Below are positions 30,794 to 38,380 of a DNA stretch of 64,000 bases, piece after piece. Every line of letters starts with the position of its first letter. Within the stretch, counting starts at the first letter, position 1. Source of the DNA: KBS-83 sp051025295 (GTDB lineage Bacteria > Acidobacteriota > Terriglobia > Terriglobales > Acidobacteriaceae). Below the pieces are notes generated by a model. That model was given only the letters and a program-made list of their open reading frames with translations, was not told the origin of the DNA and did no database searches. The stretch is taken from assembly GCA_051025295.1 (NCBI GenBank), contig JBMGJV010000011.1. One strand, written 5' to 3'. A program made the translations under genes and the position numbers.

Positions 30794-31156
30794 GATTCTT
30801 GTCCTTCGCTGGGGCTAAACGACGAGGATAGCAGAGGGCGGCGCCCCACCCCTCCCCCCTCCGGCTCCCGGCTTTCTCGGCGTAACGATAGGTCGGCACA
30901 GCACTTAGCACCAGCGAGGACGCTAACTGTGGCTGTTCAGAGAGGTTAGCGGCAAAGATGTGCAAGCACTGAGGTTAGCGCTGCTGTTCAGTGTGCGGGA
31001 GGCACAGCAGAAAACGATCCTGATTCCATGCTAGAGGATTGGGTGGGGTGGTTACGCCAAGTTTCTGCGGCGCGGGCTGGGTCGCTGGTCTGTTTCGGGA
31101 ACAGTGACGTATTCCCATCGAGCCAAGGGAGTCCTGCCTGTAGGATCAGGTCGGCC
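30794..31156. other. Intergenic region between ssb and the YcxB-like gene
   Basis: This 363-base divergent region carries short repeated words (see the repeat entry at 30921-30991) and a C-rich stretch near 30845-30865. The frame of the rightward gene is open from 31028, but the sequence before 31157 does not look coding. No RNA gene is evident. The ssb promoter must lie here. Confidence 0.45.
30921..30991. repeat. Cluster of short direct and inverted repeats upstream of ssb
   Basis: GAGGTTAGCG occurs at 30942-30951 and again at 30971-30980, its inverse CGCTAAC at 30921-30927, and GCTGTTCAG at 30932-30940 and 30983-30991. The arrangement could form a hairpin or act as repeated protein sites; its role is unknown. 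Confidence 0.55.
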
Positions 31157-31681
31157 ATGATCGAAGCGGAATACACCGTCTCCTACTCTGACTACAAAGC
31201 CGCGATGCGTTTGTTCACGCGGCACAGTACTCACTGCGCGATCCGGTGGGCGATTACCTTCCTGCTGCTCACACCGTTCTCCCTATTCACTTCGCTCATC
31301 TCCCTGTGGCCTCGCTTGATCGGTTCAGGGAGGCCCGGGCACCCACTCCATGCAGCTCTCAACATGGGCATCGCTTGCTTTTTCCCTTTGCTTTACCACT
31401 TGAGTTTGCGGCGAGGGTACCGCAACCTCTTCCTTCTGTCCGACTCGAAGCAGTTGCTCTTCCGTGCAGATCAGTCCGGGTTACTGTTCCACCTGGCGTC
31501 TAAAGCGGAGTCCCGCTACGAGTGGGGAGCAGTGAAGCGGTGGTACCAGAATAAGAATTGCCTCATCCTCTTCGTGAGTAAGGTTCACTTCCTCCTTCTT
31601 CCCCAACACGCATTGAGTGAATCGCAATGGAAAGAGTTCCGCGGCATGATCGCGGCGCATGTCTCACAGGGAGTGAAGTAA
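31157..31681 (+). CDS. YcxB-like membrane protein
   Basis: The ATG at 31157 gives 174 residues starting MIEAEYTVSYSDYKAAMRLF, the N-terminal pattern of YcxB-like proteins. Two membrane helices follow (WAITFLLLTPFSLFTSLISL; ALNMGIACFFPLLYHLSL), then a C-terminal soluble part with ESRYEWGAVKRWYQNKNCLILFVS and FLLLPQHAL. This matches the YcxB family, which has no known function. GC content looks lower than in its neighbours, a possible hint of a different origin. Confidence 0.75.
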   Translation: MIEAEYTVSYSDYKAAMRLFTRHSTHCAIRWAITFLLLTPFSLFTSLISLWPRLIGSGRPGHPLHAALNMGIACFFPLLYHLSLRRGYRNLFLLSDSKQLLFRADQSGLLFHLASKAESRYEWGAVKRWYQNKNCLILFVSKVHFLLLPQHALSESQWKEFRGMIAAHVSQGVK

Positions 31682-31797
31682 GGATCGGTCCGGGGCATCC
31701 ATTGATCCGAATGTGCTCGTCGCCGGTGAAGTGGGTGAAGAGATATCTTGAGCACTGGCCTCGTTCACCCACCCCACACGCGACTTCCTAGCGGACT

Positions 31798-32316
31798 TCA
31801 GCCCTTCGTGTTGCCCTGCGTCAGTTCAGCGAGAACCTCGGCGACCTTGTCGAGTATCTGGTTCCAGCCCTCGAGCTGTCCGCTCTCCTTTGCGCTCTCC
31901 ATGGGTTCATTGCCGATGAAGGTAAGCTTCGTCTTCCCGTTGCCCAGGTCCTCGAACAGGGTGACGTCATTCGCATCGGCGATCGCCTCATGCTCTATGC
32001 CATAGTCCGCGGCGTCGACCTTGTTTCCCTGCGCGTCGGCGAAGTACATCGAGGACACGATCTTTTCGTGCGGAACGATCTCGTGGTATTCGCCAGCATT
32101 CCAGAACTCCTGCCCATCCGGGGATCGCATGCAGAGGAGGAACTTGCCGCCGACGCGGAAGTCCATCTTGCAGACGGGCACGGTGAAGCCCTTCGGCCCC
32201 CACCACTGCATTGCATACTTCGGTTCTGTCCACGCCTTCCAAACCAGTTCGCGTGGAGCGTCAAAGATCCGGGTGATCACCATCCGCTCTGTTTCACTTA
32301 CCGTGCTGTTTGCCAT
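31798..32316 (-). CDS. SRPBCC/AHSA1-family protein
   Basis: The 172-residue protein starts with the AHSA1 pattern ITRIFDAPRELVWKAWTEP, followed by WWGPKGFT, MDFRVGGKFLL and a C-terminal helix QLEGWNQILDKVAEVL. These proteins form a helix-grip fold that holds hydrophobic ligands. The gene is translationally coupled to the ArsR-type regulator upstream (23-base overlap), a very common bacterial pair. The ligand is unknown. Confidence 0.93.
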   Translation of the reverse strand: MANSTVSETERMVITRIFDAPRELVWKAWTEPKYAMQWWGPKGFTVPVCKMDFRVGGKFLLCMRSPDGQEFWNAGEYHEIVPHEKIVSSMYFADAQGNKVDAADYGIEHEAIADANDVTLFEDLGNGKTKLTFIGNEPMESAKESGQLEGWNQILDKVAEVLAELTQGNTKG

Positions 32317-32650
32317 GCTTCTCCTCCGCCTTTTTCATTTCGTTCACGACCACTTCCAGCTTGTCGAGACTTTCTTCCCAGAACCGGCGATAGCTGAAGG
32401 CCCAATCACTGACTGTCTTGATCGCCTCCGGCCGGAGTGTGCAGACACTCTCGCGTCCACGCCTGGTCTTTGTCACAATCCGCGCCCGCACCAGATAAGC
32501 GATGTGTTTCGAGATCATCTGCTGCGAGAGGGCAAACGGTTCTGTCAATCCATGCACGGAGGCAGGCCCCTGGGAGAGCCGTTCGATCATTGCCCGTCGA
32601 GTGGGATCGGAGAGAGCCGCAAATGTTGTGTTCAACTGATCCACAACCAC
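32294..32650 (-). CDS. ArsR-family transcriptional regulator
   Basis: The 118-residue winged-helix protein has ALSDPTRRAMIERLSQGPAS, LSQQMISKHIAYLVRARIV and RRGRESVCTLRPEAI, typical of ArsR regulators paired with AHSA1 genes. It lacks an obvious cysteine metal site, so metal sensing is unlikely. The start is a GTG at 32650; a second GTG lies two codons later. It probably represses its own two-gene operon. Confidence 0.92.
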   Translation of the reverse strand: MVVDQLNTTFAALSDPTRRAMIERLSQGPASVHGLTEPFALSQQMISKHIAYLVRARIVTKTRRGRESVCTLRPEAIKTVSDWAFSYRRFWEESLDKLEVVVNEMKKAEEKHGKQHGK

Positions 32651-32754
32651 ATGGTAGTGAATTAGTGCGAGATGTCAAGGAGGAATTGCGATGCCGAAGT
32701 CACGTCCGGAGTGTCCGTGGCAGAGCGCGGCGGGAAGGGCAGTGCCTGAAGAAA

Positions 32755-32783
32755 AAGCCCCACGCCGACGAGGCGTGGGGCTT
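32755..32783 (-). terminator. Rho-independent terminator of the glycine-zipper protein gene
   Basis: AAGCCCCACGCC at 32755-32766 pairs with GGCGTGGGGCTT at 32772-32783 (12 bp, 5-base loop). Read on the minus strand, the stem is followed by a T run, which fits termination of the gene ending at 32807. Confidence 0.92.
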
Positions 32784-32806
32784 GTGATCTGCGTTGCCGT
32801 GTTCGT

Positions 32807-33487
32807 TTACTGGCGTGAGCGCATGTAGTTGCTGCTGTTCGAGCGCAGGCTGACGTCGCTTGCGGTGCGGAAGCGAAGGACTGTTTCCGCGGGGATGTCG
32901 AGCGACTTGCCGCGGGTCAGGGTCTGTGCGCCGGCTCCGGCTGCGCCGCCGGCCAGTGCGCCGATGGCTGCGCCCTTGCCCCCGCCGGCGAGTGCTCCGA
33001 TCAGGGTGCCGGCCACTGCGCCGCCGCCGACGTACTTGCCGGTGCGCTTATTGGCGCCGACGCCGTCCTTGCGGCTGCCCGACTCACTCACTGACTCGCT
33101 CGAGACGCGATAGCGGTGGCCATTCACGGTGACGGAGTCGAGATCGAGCGTCATGTCATTGCCGCTGCTTTTGGACGGCACGGAGACGAGGCGCAACTCT
33201 GCGCGCGAGCCCTTGGGGATGGCGACGCGGCCGTTCTGGTCGAGCACTTCGTTAGCCACGGTGCCGGTGTAGCTCTCGCCGACGCGGCCGGCTTCCTTCA
33301 CGTTGATGGCCTGATCGGTGCGCACCTGGATCTCGGTGCCGGCGGAGACGTAATCCGCGGTCTGAGAGCGAGCGGAGCGCGAAGAGCGGGCGGTGGTGGT
33401 GCCCGTGTCATCGCTCTGGGCCAGCAGCGCTGGTCCGTTCAGCATGAGTAGTACCGCGACCCCGGGAAGAAGTGTCTTCAGCTTCAT
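32807..33487 (-). CDS. Secreted protein with glycine-zipper segment
   Basis: The 226-residue product has a signal peptide (LLPGVAVLLMLNGPALLAQS). A beta-rich middle (GTEIQVRTDQAINVKEA, YTGTVANEVLDQNGRVAIPKG) resembles the periplasmic domains of TrbI/VirB10-like and related envelope proteins. It is followed by a glycine-zipper (GGGAVAGTLIGALAGGGKG) that could insert in or cross a membrane. It ends with a polar tail rich in Ser and Arg. The function is not known; an outer-membrane structural role is plausible. Confidence 0.72.
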   Translation of the reverse strand: MKLKTLLPGVAVLLMLNGPALLAQSDDTGTTTARSSRSARSQTADYVSAGTEIQVRTDQAINVKEAGRVGESYTGTVANEVLDQNGRVAIPKGSRAELRLVSVPSKSSGNDMTLDLDSVTVNGHRYRVSSESVSESGSRKDGVGANKRTGKYVGGGAVAGTLIGALAGGGKGAAIGALAGGAAGAGAQTLTRGKSLDIPAETVLRFRTASDVSLRSNSSNYMRSRQ

Positions 33488-33556
33488 CGTGAAAGCCTCC
33501 TATGTCCTGTTGAGGGATGTCTGCCAGCGGCTGCGAGATGGCTGGCGACGGACGGG

Positions 33557-34381
33557 CTAGCGCGCGGCGACCTGCTGGCGGGGCACGGTGGCCGCCTGGC
33601 GCAGGACGGCGGCCGCGGCCTGCTCGAGGGTGGGCGCATCGGGCTCGCGGGTGAAGCGGGAGCGCTCATCGTCCTGCTGGAGCGAGACGCTGTGGAAGAG
33701 CAGCGCGTTGCCATCGAGGTGAACGCGGATGGCGGTGAGCTGCCAGAGATTATCGCCAACGGGCTGCTGCTCGAGCGCGAAGGAGCTGCCCTGCTTGAGC
33801 CGGCCGAGCAGGCCGCCGCCGAAGGTGACGTCATGGATGAGGTGGCCGTTCATGGACCGGATGCGATAGCTGGCGTTGTCGGCGACGAGGTCGCCGGTCA
33901 TGCCGGCGAAGACGCGCGCGTCGCGGGTGGGCGGGTGGAACTTCGGGTCGGGCTCGAAGTGCAGTGTAGTGCTGGTCTCGGTGGCGGCGGTGCGGGTCCA
34001 GAGGAAGGCCTGCGGCAGCAGCTTGAGGAGGTCATCGACCTGCTGGAGGTCGTGCTTGTTCTCGGCGATCTCCTTGTTCTGGGCGCGGGTGTCGTGAAGA
34101 AAGCGCTGGATCTCGGCCTGCTGCTCGGCTTCGGAGAGGGTGCGTCCATCGCGCTCGAGCACGCGGCAGACGCTGCCGTGGGGCGTCGCGGCCACCCACT
34201 GCACGATGTGCTCGTGGGGCTTGCGATTGTCCTGGAAGTAGAGCCACTCGGAGTGGTCGGCGGCGTTGGCGGCGCGCTCGGTATCGACGACCTTCTGGAC
34301 GGTCTGAAGTGGTGTCTGGGCGAGGGCAGCGGCGGGCAAGAGGAGCAGCAGAGCTGCAAGGCAGAGACGGGGTGTGGGCAT
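33557..34381 (-). CDS. Secreted hypothetical protein
   Basis: The ATG at 34381 begins a signal peptide (LCLAALLLLLPAAALAQT), giving 274 residues; the frame is open further upstream but that part is out-of-frame noise. The N-terminal part is helical (QTVQKVVDTERAANAADHSEW) and includes a charged helix EIQRFLHDTRAQNKEIAE. The C-terminal part is beta-rich (TLHFEPDPKFHPPTRDARVF, GLLGRLKQGSSFALEQ). No domain is recognised. The layout is consistent with a periplasmic lipid- or protein-binding role, but this is not shown. Confidence 0.65.
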   Translation of the reverse strand: MPTPRLCLAALLLLLPAAALAQTPLQTVQKVVDTERAANAADHSEWLYFQDNRKPHEHIVQWVAATPHGSVCRVLERDGRTLSEAEQQAEIQRFLHDTRAQNKEIAENKHDLQQVDDLLKLLPQAFLWTRTAATETSTTLHFEPDPKFHPPTRDARVFAGMTGDLVADNASYRIRSMNGHLIHDVTFGGGLLGRLKQGSSFALEQQPVGDNLWQLTAIRVHLDGNALLFHSVSLQQDDERSRFTREPDAPTLEQAAAAVLRQAATVPRQQVAAR

Positions 34382-34548
34382 GCGAAGGCTCCTCGACAGG
34401 GAGCCGGAAGGATGCATGGAACCGAGCAGTCCGGCTGCCTGGCTGGGCTTTCGATGCCGGCAGGCAGGTGGCGGGCTGCACGAATTTCGAAGGGGATGGC
34501 GCCCGGTGCCCGGACGCGTTTGAGCGTCCGGGCCGGACGGGGGAGGGG

Positions 34549-35331
34549 CTACTGCTTGTGGTAGTCCTGGTTGCCGTGGTCGAGGTTGCCAGCCACGCTC
34601 AGGATGGTCTGCGAGTTGGGACCGGTGATGACGTAGGAGGCGTAGTCGTGGATGCCCGGCTCGCCCGCATCGGTGAAGACGAAGCTGATGTGGTAGCCGG
34701 TGTTGCCGTTGTACTCGCCTGTACCGGAGCCGATGATCTCGGGCACGCCGGCGGAGTTGATGAAGCAATAGGCGGAGGTGAGGCTGGTGAGGTGGAAGCG
34801 ATCGCCGCCAAAGTTGATCTCGAGCCGGTTGGGCGTGACGGAGGCGTCGCAGTGCAGCTCGAAGCCATGGGTGACGCGCTCGCCAGAGTTGGTGAAGATG
34901 CTGCCACCGCCGGTCCAGCGACCGCTCAGCTCAGTCAGGACGCTGTTGACGAAGTGGACGTAGGTGCTCTGCTCACCGAGGACTTCCACGCGCGCGGAGC
35001 GCTGAGGGAAGGTCCATGTGGCGAGGCTGTTGCTGGGCGCGGCCCAGACGCTGGTGAGCACGGTGCCGGGGGCGTCGTCTTCGCTGACGGTGTAGGTGAG
35101 GTTGGGACCGTTCGCGACGAAGGTGCAGCCGCCGACCGGGACAGAGACGACGACGGTGGAGGCGAGGTGGCCGCCGCTGACATGGAAGGTGAAGAGTCGG
35201 CCGGCGAGGGCGGTGCTGGGCGAGGCGTCCTTGCAGACGTAGAGCGAGTGCGCGTGCAGCAGAGGCGTGCACAGGGCGAGCAGGAGCGCGAGAGCGAGGC
35301 CGGCGCGGAGAGAGAGTTGACGAAGAATCAC
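34549..35331 (-). CDS. Secreted hypothetical protein with C-terminal post-COAP-1-like region
   Basis: The 260-residue product has a signal peptide (LALALLLALCTPLLHAHS). The mature half starts with a beta-sandwich-like segment (ALAGRLFTFHVSGG, STVVVSVPVGGCTFV). The C-terminal half, with GGGSIFTNSGERVTHGFELHCD, NRLEINFGGDRFHLTSL and FTDAGEPGIHDYASYVI, resembles a domain I recall as post-COAP-1 from secreted bacterial proteins. The resemblance is from memory only. The role is unknown; adhesion or matrix association would be typical guesses. Confidence 0.65.
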   Translation of the reverse strand: MILRQLSLRAGLALALLLALCTPLLHAHSLYVCKDASPSTALAGRLFTFHVSGGHLASTVVVSVPVGGCTFVANGPNLTYTVSEDDAPGTVLTSVWAAPSNSLATWTFPQRSARVEVLGEQSTYVHFVNSVLTELSGRWTGGGSIFTNSGERVTHGFELHCDASVTPNRLEINFGGDRFHLTSLTSAYCFINSAGVPEIIGSGTGEYNGNTGYHISFVFTDAGEPGIHDYASYVITGPNSQTILSVAGNLDHGNQDYHKQ

Positions 35332-35352
35332 GGGAGGTGCCTCCTACGAAGG

Positions 35353-35364
35353 CGTTTCGAAACG
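35353..35364. repeat. 12-base palindrome upstream of the secreted protein gene
   Basis: CGTTTCGAAACG at 35353-35364 is perfectly self-complementary and lies about 22 bases upstream of the start at 35331. It could be a repressor site. An AT-rich TAAAAT (minus strand, 35482-35487) further upstream is a possible -10 box, but no good -35 accompanies it. Confidence 0.35.
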
Positions 35365-35533
35365 GAAACGCAGCGAGAGCCGGGGATGTTGGGGGGAACG
35401 AAGGGCCCGGGTCGTCGAGGGAGGAGGGGTGAAGCGCGACCCTGCAGCTAGGATGGCTGCGCACCTGTGGGTTGGCACGGAATTTTATCGATATACCGGC
35501 GGGGAACCGGTGAGCGCGTGAGCGCTGGCGCTG

Positions 35534-35890
35534 CTAGCGGCTGAGGCGTTTGTTGCGGAGGTACTTCGCGCCACCAAGCAGCAGCAGCATGGAGCCGAAG
35601 GGCAGGCACATCATGGCGACGATGAGCGAGAGCCAGCCGGGGCTGGTGTGGGGGCCATGCTCGCCGACGCCGCCGAAGACGAAGCGCGTGGCTGCGGCGG
35701 CGAGGATGCCGACCAGCAGGACCCAGAATGCGGCCTGGAGGAGCTGACGGGTGCCGTCGTCGGGGAGCGGCGCGCCACCGCCGGGGGAGGGCGGGTTGCC
35801 GAGGTTGCGTGGCTCGGTGGGCATCGGCTTGGTGGGCATGGACTGCGTGGGCATTTGGGTCGGCGATTCGGGCAGGGGCGTGAGGGGCAT
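35534..35890 (-). CDS. Small hypothetical membrane protein
   Basis: The 118-residue protein starts with a Met-Pro-Thr repeat region (MPTQSMPTKPMPTEP) and a proline-rich linker. It then has two membrane helices (LLQAAFWVLLVGILAAAATRF; WLSLIVAMMCLPFGSMLLLL) and a basic tail (NKRLSR). It ends the leftward ctaB/ABC/DUF420 cluster, starting 5 bases after the DUF420 stop. No family is recognised. Its place suggests a part in respiratory complex assembly, which is inference. Confidence 0.65.
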   Translation of the reverse strand: MPLTPLPESPTQMPTQSMPTKPMPTEPRNLGNPPSPGGGAPLPDDGTRQLLQAAFWVLLVGILAAAATRFVFGGVGEHGPHTSPGWLSLIVAMMCLPFGSMLLLLGGAKYLRNKRLSR

Positions 35891-35895
35891 CGCGG

Positions 35896-36462
35896 TTATC
35901 CGTGCCAGCCGGCGAGCATCGCGTAGACGACGACGCCGGTGACGGAGACGTAGAGCCAGATCGGGTAGGTCCAGCGGGCGATCCTGCGGTGGGTGGCGAA
36001 GCGGCCGCTGAGCGCGAAAAAGAAAGTGATGAGCACCAGCGGCAGAGCGACGACGGAGAGCAGGATGTGGCTGATGAGGATGACGATGTAGGTCATCCAG
36101 ACGGCGTTGTGGGGGCCGGGGAAGCGCATCTCGCCGTGCAGGTAGTGGTTGGTGATGTAGCTGACCAGGAAGAGCGAGGAGAACGCGAAAGCCGAGAGCA
36201 TGGCGGCACGGTGCGCGGCGATGCGGCGGCGGCGGATCAACATGTAACCGACGACGAGCGCAATCGCGCTGAGGCCGTTGAACAGCGCGTTGAGCGCGGG
36301 CAGGAAGCGGAGCTTGAGGCCGTAGGCATCGGGCGCGTGGTGGGCGTAGACCAGCCAGAAGAGAAACGCCGAAGCCAGCGCCGAGACGGCGAGGATGGCG
36401 CCGATGGCGATGGCGGCAGGGAAGCGGGCGGGCGTGTTGGCGGGTGCGATGGTGACGGTCAT
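35896..36462 (-). CDS. DUF420-family membrane protein (CtaM-like)
   Basis: From the ATG at 36462 the product has 188 residues and about five membrane helices. Conserved histidines lie in LNALFNGLSAIALVVGY, AHRAAMLSAF, TNHYLHGEMRFPG, LISHILLSVVALPL and THRRIARWTYPIWLYVSVTG. These are the DUF420 hallmarks. A DUF420 protein (CtaM/YozB) is needed for cytochrome caa3 oxidase in Bacillus. It follows the ABC-2 permease gene after 5 bases, in the same transcript as ctaB, which supports a role in heme-copper oxidase maturation. Confidence 0.88.
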   Translation of the reverse strand: MTVTIAPANTPARFPAAIAIGAILAVSALASAFLFWLVYAHHAPDAYGLKLRFLPALNALFNGLSAIALVVGYMLIRRRRIAAHRAAMLSAFAFSSLFLVSYITNHYLHGEMRFPGPHNAVWMTYIVILISHILLSVVALPLVLITFFFALSGRFATHRRIARWTYPIWLYVSVTGVVVYAMLAGWHG

Positions 36463-36467
36463 AGCGA

Positions 36468-37337
36468 TCAGGCGGCCGGCTTGCGGGTGCGGCGGTTGAC
36501 GACGGCCCACGCCGTGACGAAGGTGAAGGCGCAGAAGCCGAACGTGACGGCGAGGTTGAATGGCAGGGTGTGGCTGGTGTGCGCTGCCGGGTCGAGTGCG
36601 TTGCGCAGTGCGTCGACTCCGTAGGTCAGCGGATTGAGCAGCATCAGCTTGCCCAGCCAGCCGGAGGCCTTGTCCGCCGGGAAGAGTGCGCCCGAGAGCA
36701 GCCAGAGCGGCAGCAGGATGAGGTTGACGATGGCGTGGAAGGCCTGTGTCGAGTCCATGGGCCACGCGATAGTGAAGCCGAGCGCCGTGATCTCAAACGA
36801 GACCAGCGCGACCACGGCGGCAGCGAGCAGGAGGCCACTGAGGCCGGGATGCACGCCCGCGAGCGGCGAGAAGCAGAGGAAGATCAGCCCCTGGATGGCG
36901 GCGAGCGTGGCTCCGCCGAGCACCTTGCCGAGCACGATGGCGGAGCGGGAGACCGGCGACGCGAGCACGGAGAGGAGGAAGCCTTCGTTGCGATCCTGGA
37001 TGAGCGACATCATCGAGAAGATCGCGGTGAAGAGCACGATCATGACGATGGAGCCCGGGAAGAAGTAGCCGAAGGCGTGGCCGCTCGCGCCCTCTGCACC
37101 GGATGAGAACGAGTGCGCGAAGCCTGCACCGAACGCCACCCAGAAGAGCAGCGGCGAGGCGATGACGCCGACCACGCGCGCTTTCTGGCGGTAGAAGCGG
37201 ACGATCTCACGCTGCCACAGCGAGAAGGACGGGATCAGGATACCGGGGCGCGCCGTGCGAATGGCGGGCCGGGGCGGGCGCGGAGCGGATGCGGGCTGCG
37301 GTGCGCGTTCGGCAGCAGCGGGGGCGTAGGTCGCCAT
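36468..37337 (-). CDS. ABC-2 type transporter permease (DrrB-like)
   Basis: The 289-residue protein has six hydrophobic segments, starting near VVGVIASPLLFWVAFGAGF. The ABC-2 signature region (FFPGSIVMIVLFTAIFSMM, IQDRNEGFLLSVLASPVSR, LLLPLWLLSGALFP) is present. The first 40 residues are Pro/Ala-rich and cytoplasmic. Its ATG overlaps the expected TAA of the ATPase gene (TAATG), so the two form one transporter. Its neighbours CtaB and DUF420 point to export of a heme- or copper-related factor for cytochrome oxidase, though the substrate cannot be read from the sequence. Confidence 0.92.
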   Translation of the reverse strand: MATYAPAAAERAPQPASAPRPPRPAIRTARPGILIPSFSLWQREIVRFYRQKARVVGVIASPLLFWVAFGAGFAHSFSSGAEGASGHAFGYFFPGSIVMIVLFTAIFSMMSLIQDRNEGFLLSVLASPVSRSAIVLGKVLGGATLAAIQGLIFLCFSPLAGVHPGLSGLLLAAAVVALVSFEITALGFTIAWPMDSTQAFHAIVNLILLPLWLLSGALFPADKASGWLGKLMLLNPLTYGVDALRNALDPAAHTSHTLPFNLAVTFGFCAFTFVTAWAVVNRRTRKPAA

Positions 37338-38373
37338 TAGTCGATGCCCTCCTTCTGGCGGGCGCTGGCGTCCGTGCCTTCGCTCCAGTAGCGATGGCCG
37401 GTGCGCTGGATGAAGACGTCTTCGAGGCGTGGGCGTGACACGGAGACACCGCGCACCTCACCGGGGAAGGCGTCGAGCACGGCGGTGAGAAAGCGATGGC
37501 CGTGCTCGCGCTCGAGCCGGACGTCGAGCCGAGCACGGTCGGCGCGACGGAGAAGCGGGCGGCCATGCGCTCGCCCAAGGAGCGGGCGGCGGTCTCGTTG
37601 TCCGTCTCGAAGAGCACGACATCGCCACCGATGGTGGATTTGAGCTCCTCGGGCGAGCCGAGTGCGACCAGCTTGCCTTCCGACAGGATGGCGAGGCGGT
37701 CACAGTACTCGGCCTCTTCCATCAGGTGCGTGGTGACGAGCACGGTGACGCCCTCGTCGTCGCGCAGGGTGCGCAGGTACTGCCAGAGGTCGAGGCGCGC
37801 GCCGGGATCGAGGCCGGTGGAGGGCTCGTCGAGCAGGAGCACGGAGGGCGAATGGATGAGGCCCTTGGCGAGCTCGACGCGACGCTGCATGCCGCCAGAG
37901 AGTGTCTCGACGTATTCCTTCGCGCGATCGGTCAGCGCGACTCGTGCGAGGACGTCGGCGATGCGGGCGCGCAGGGCCTTGCCGCTGAGTCCGTAGAGGT
38001 GGCCGGCGTGGCGCAGGTTCTCTTCAACGGTGAGCTTGATGTCGAGCGAGCGCGCCTGGAAGACGATGCCGGTCTGCTGGCGCACGGCGCCGGGCTGCGT
38101 GGCGACGTCAAAGCCGCCGATGGTGGCCGTGCCGCCGCTCGGCACCATGAGGGTCGAGAGGATGCGGAAGAGCGTCGTCTTACCGGAGCCGTTGGGGCCG
38201 AGCAGGCCGAAGATCTGCGCGGGGGCGACGGAGAACGAGAGGTGATCGAGGGCGAGACGGGTGCCGTAGTCGTGGGTGAGGCCGGTGAGGACGATGGGGT
38301 CGGACAAATCCTGAACAAGCGGGGCGGATGAGCCGGCGGTGGCGGCGGGGTCGAGCAGGGAGCTGGCGGGCAT
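37337..38373 (-). pseudogene. ABC transporter ATP-binding protein (DrrA-like), frameshifted near the 3' end
   Basis: The start ATG at 38373 has a perfect AGGAGGT ribosome site nine bases upstream. The ATPase domain is complete: Walker A LLGPNGSGKTT, signature TLSGGMQRRVELAKGL, Walker B VLLLDEPSTGLDP, and the switch His in VTTHLMEEAEYCDRL. Around 37500-37560 the reading frame changes. In the first frame the sequence turns into Ser/Pro/Ala noise and stops only at 37207, 130 bases inside the permease gene. In the -1 frame from 37540 it continues with a normal DrrA ending (SRPRLEDVFIQRTGHRYWSE) and stops at TAA 37337-37339, overlapping the permease ATG. The product would be about 345 residues. 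A one-base indel, a sequencing error or a frameshifting event are the options. Confidence 0.85.
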
Positions 38374-38380
38374 GGGCGGC

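Noticed and set aside
37207..37336. First-frame extension of the ABC ATPase to a stop at 37207
   Set aside because: It overlaps the permease gene by 130 bases and has noise composition; the -1 frame gives a family-typical end and a TAATG junction.
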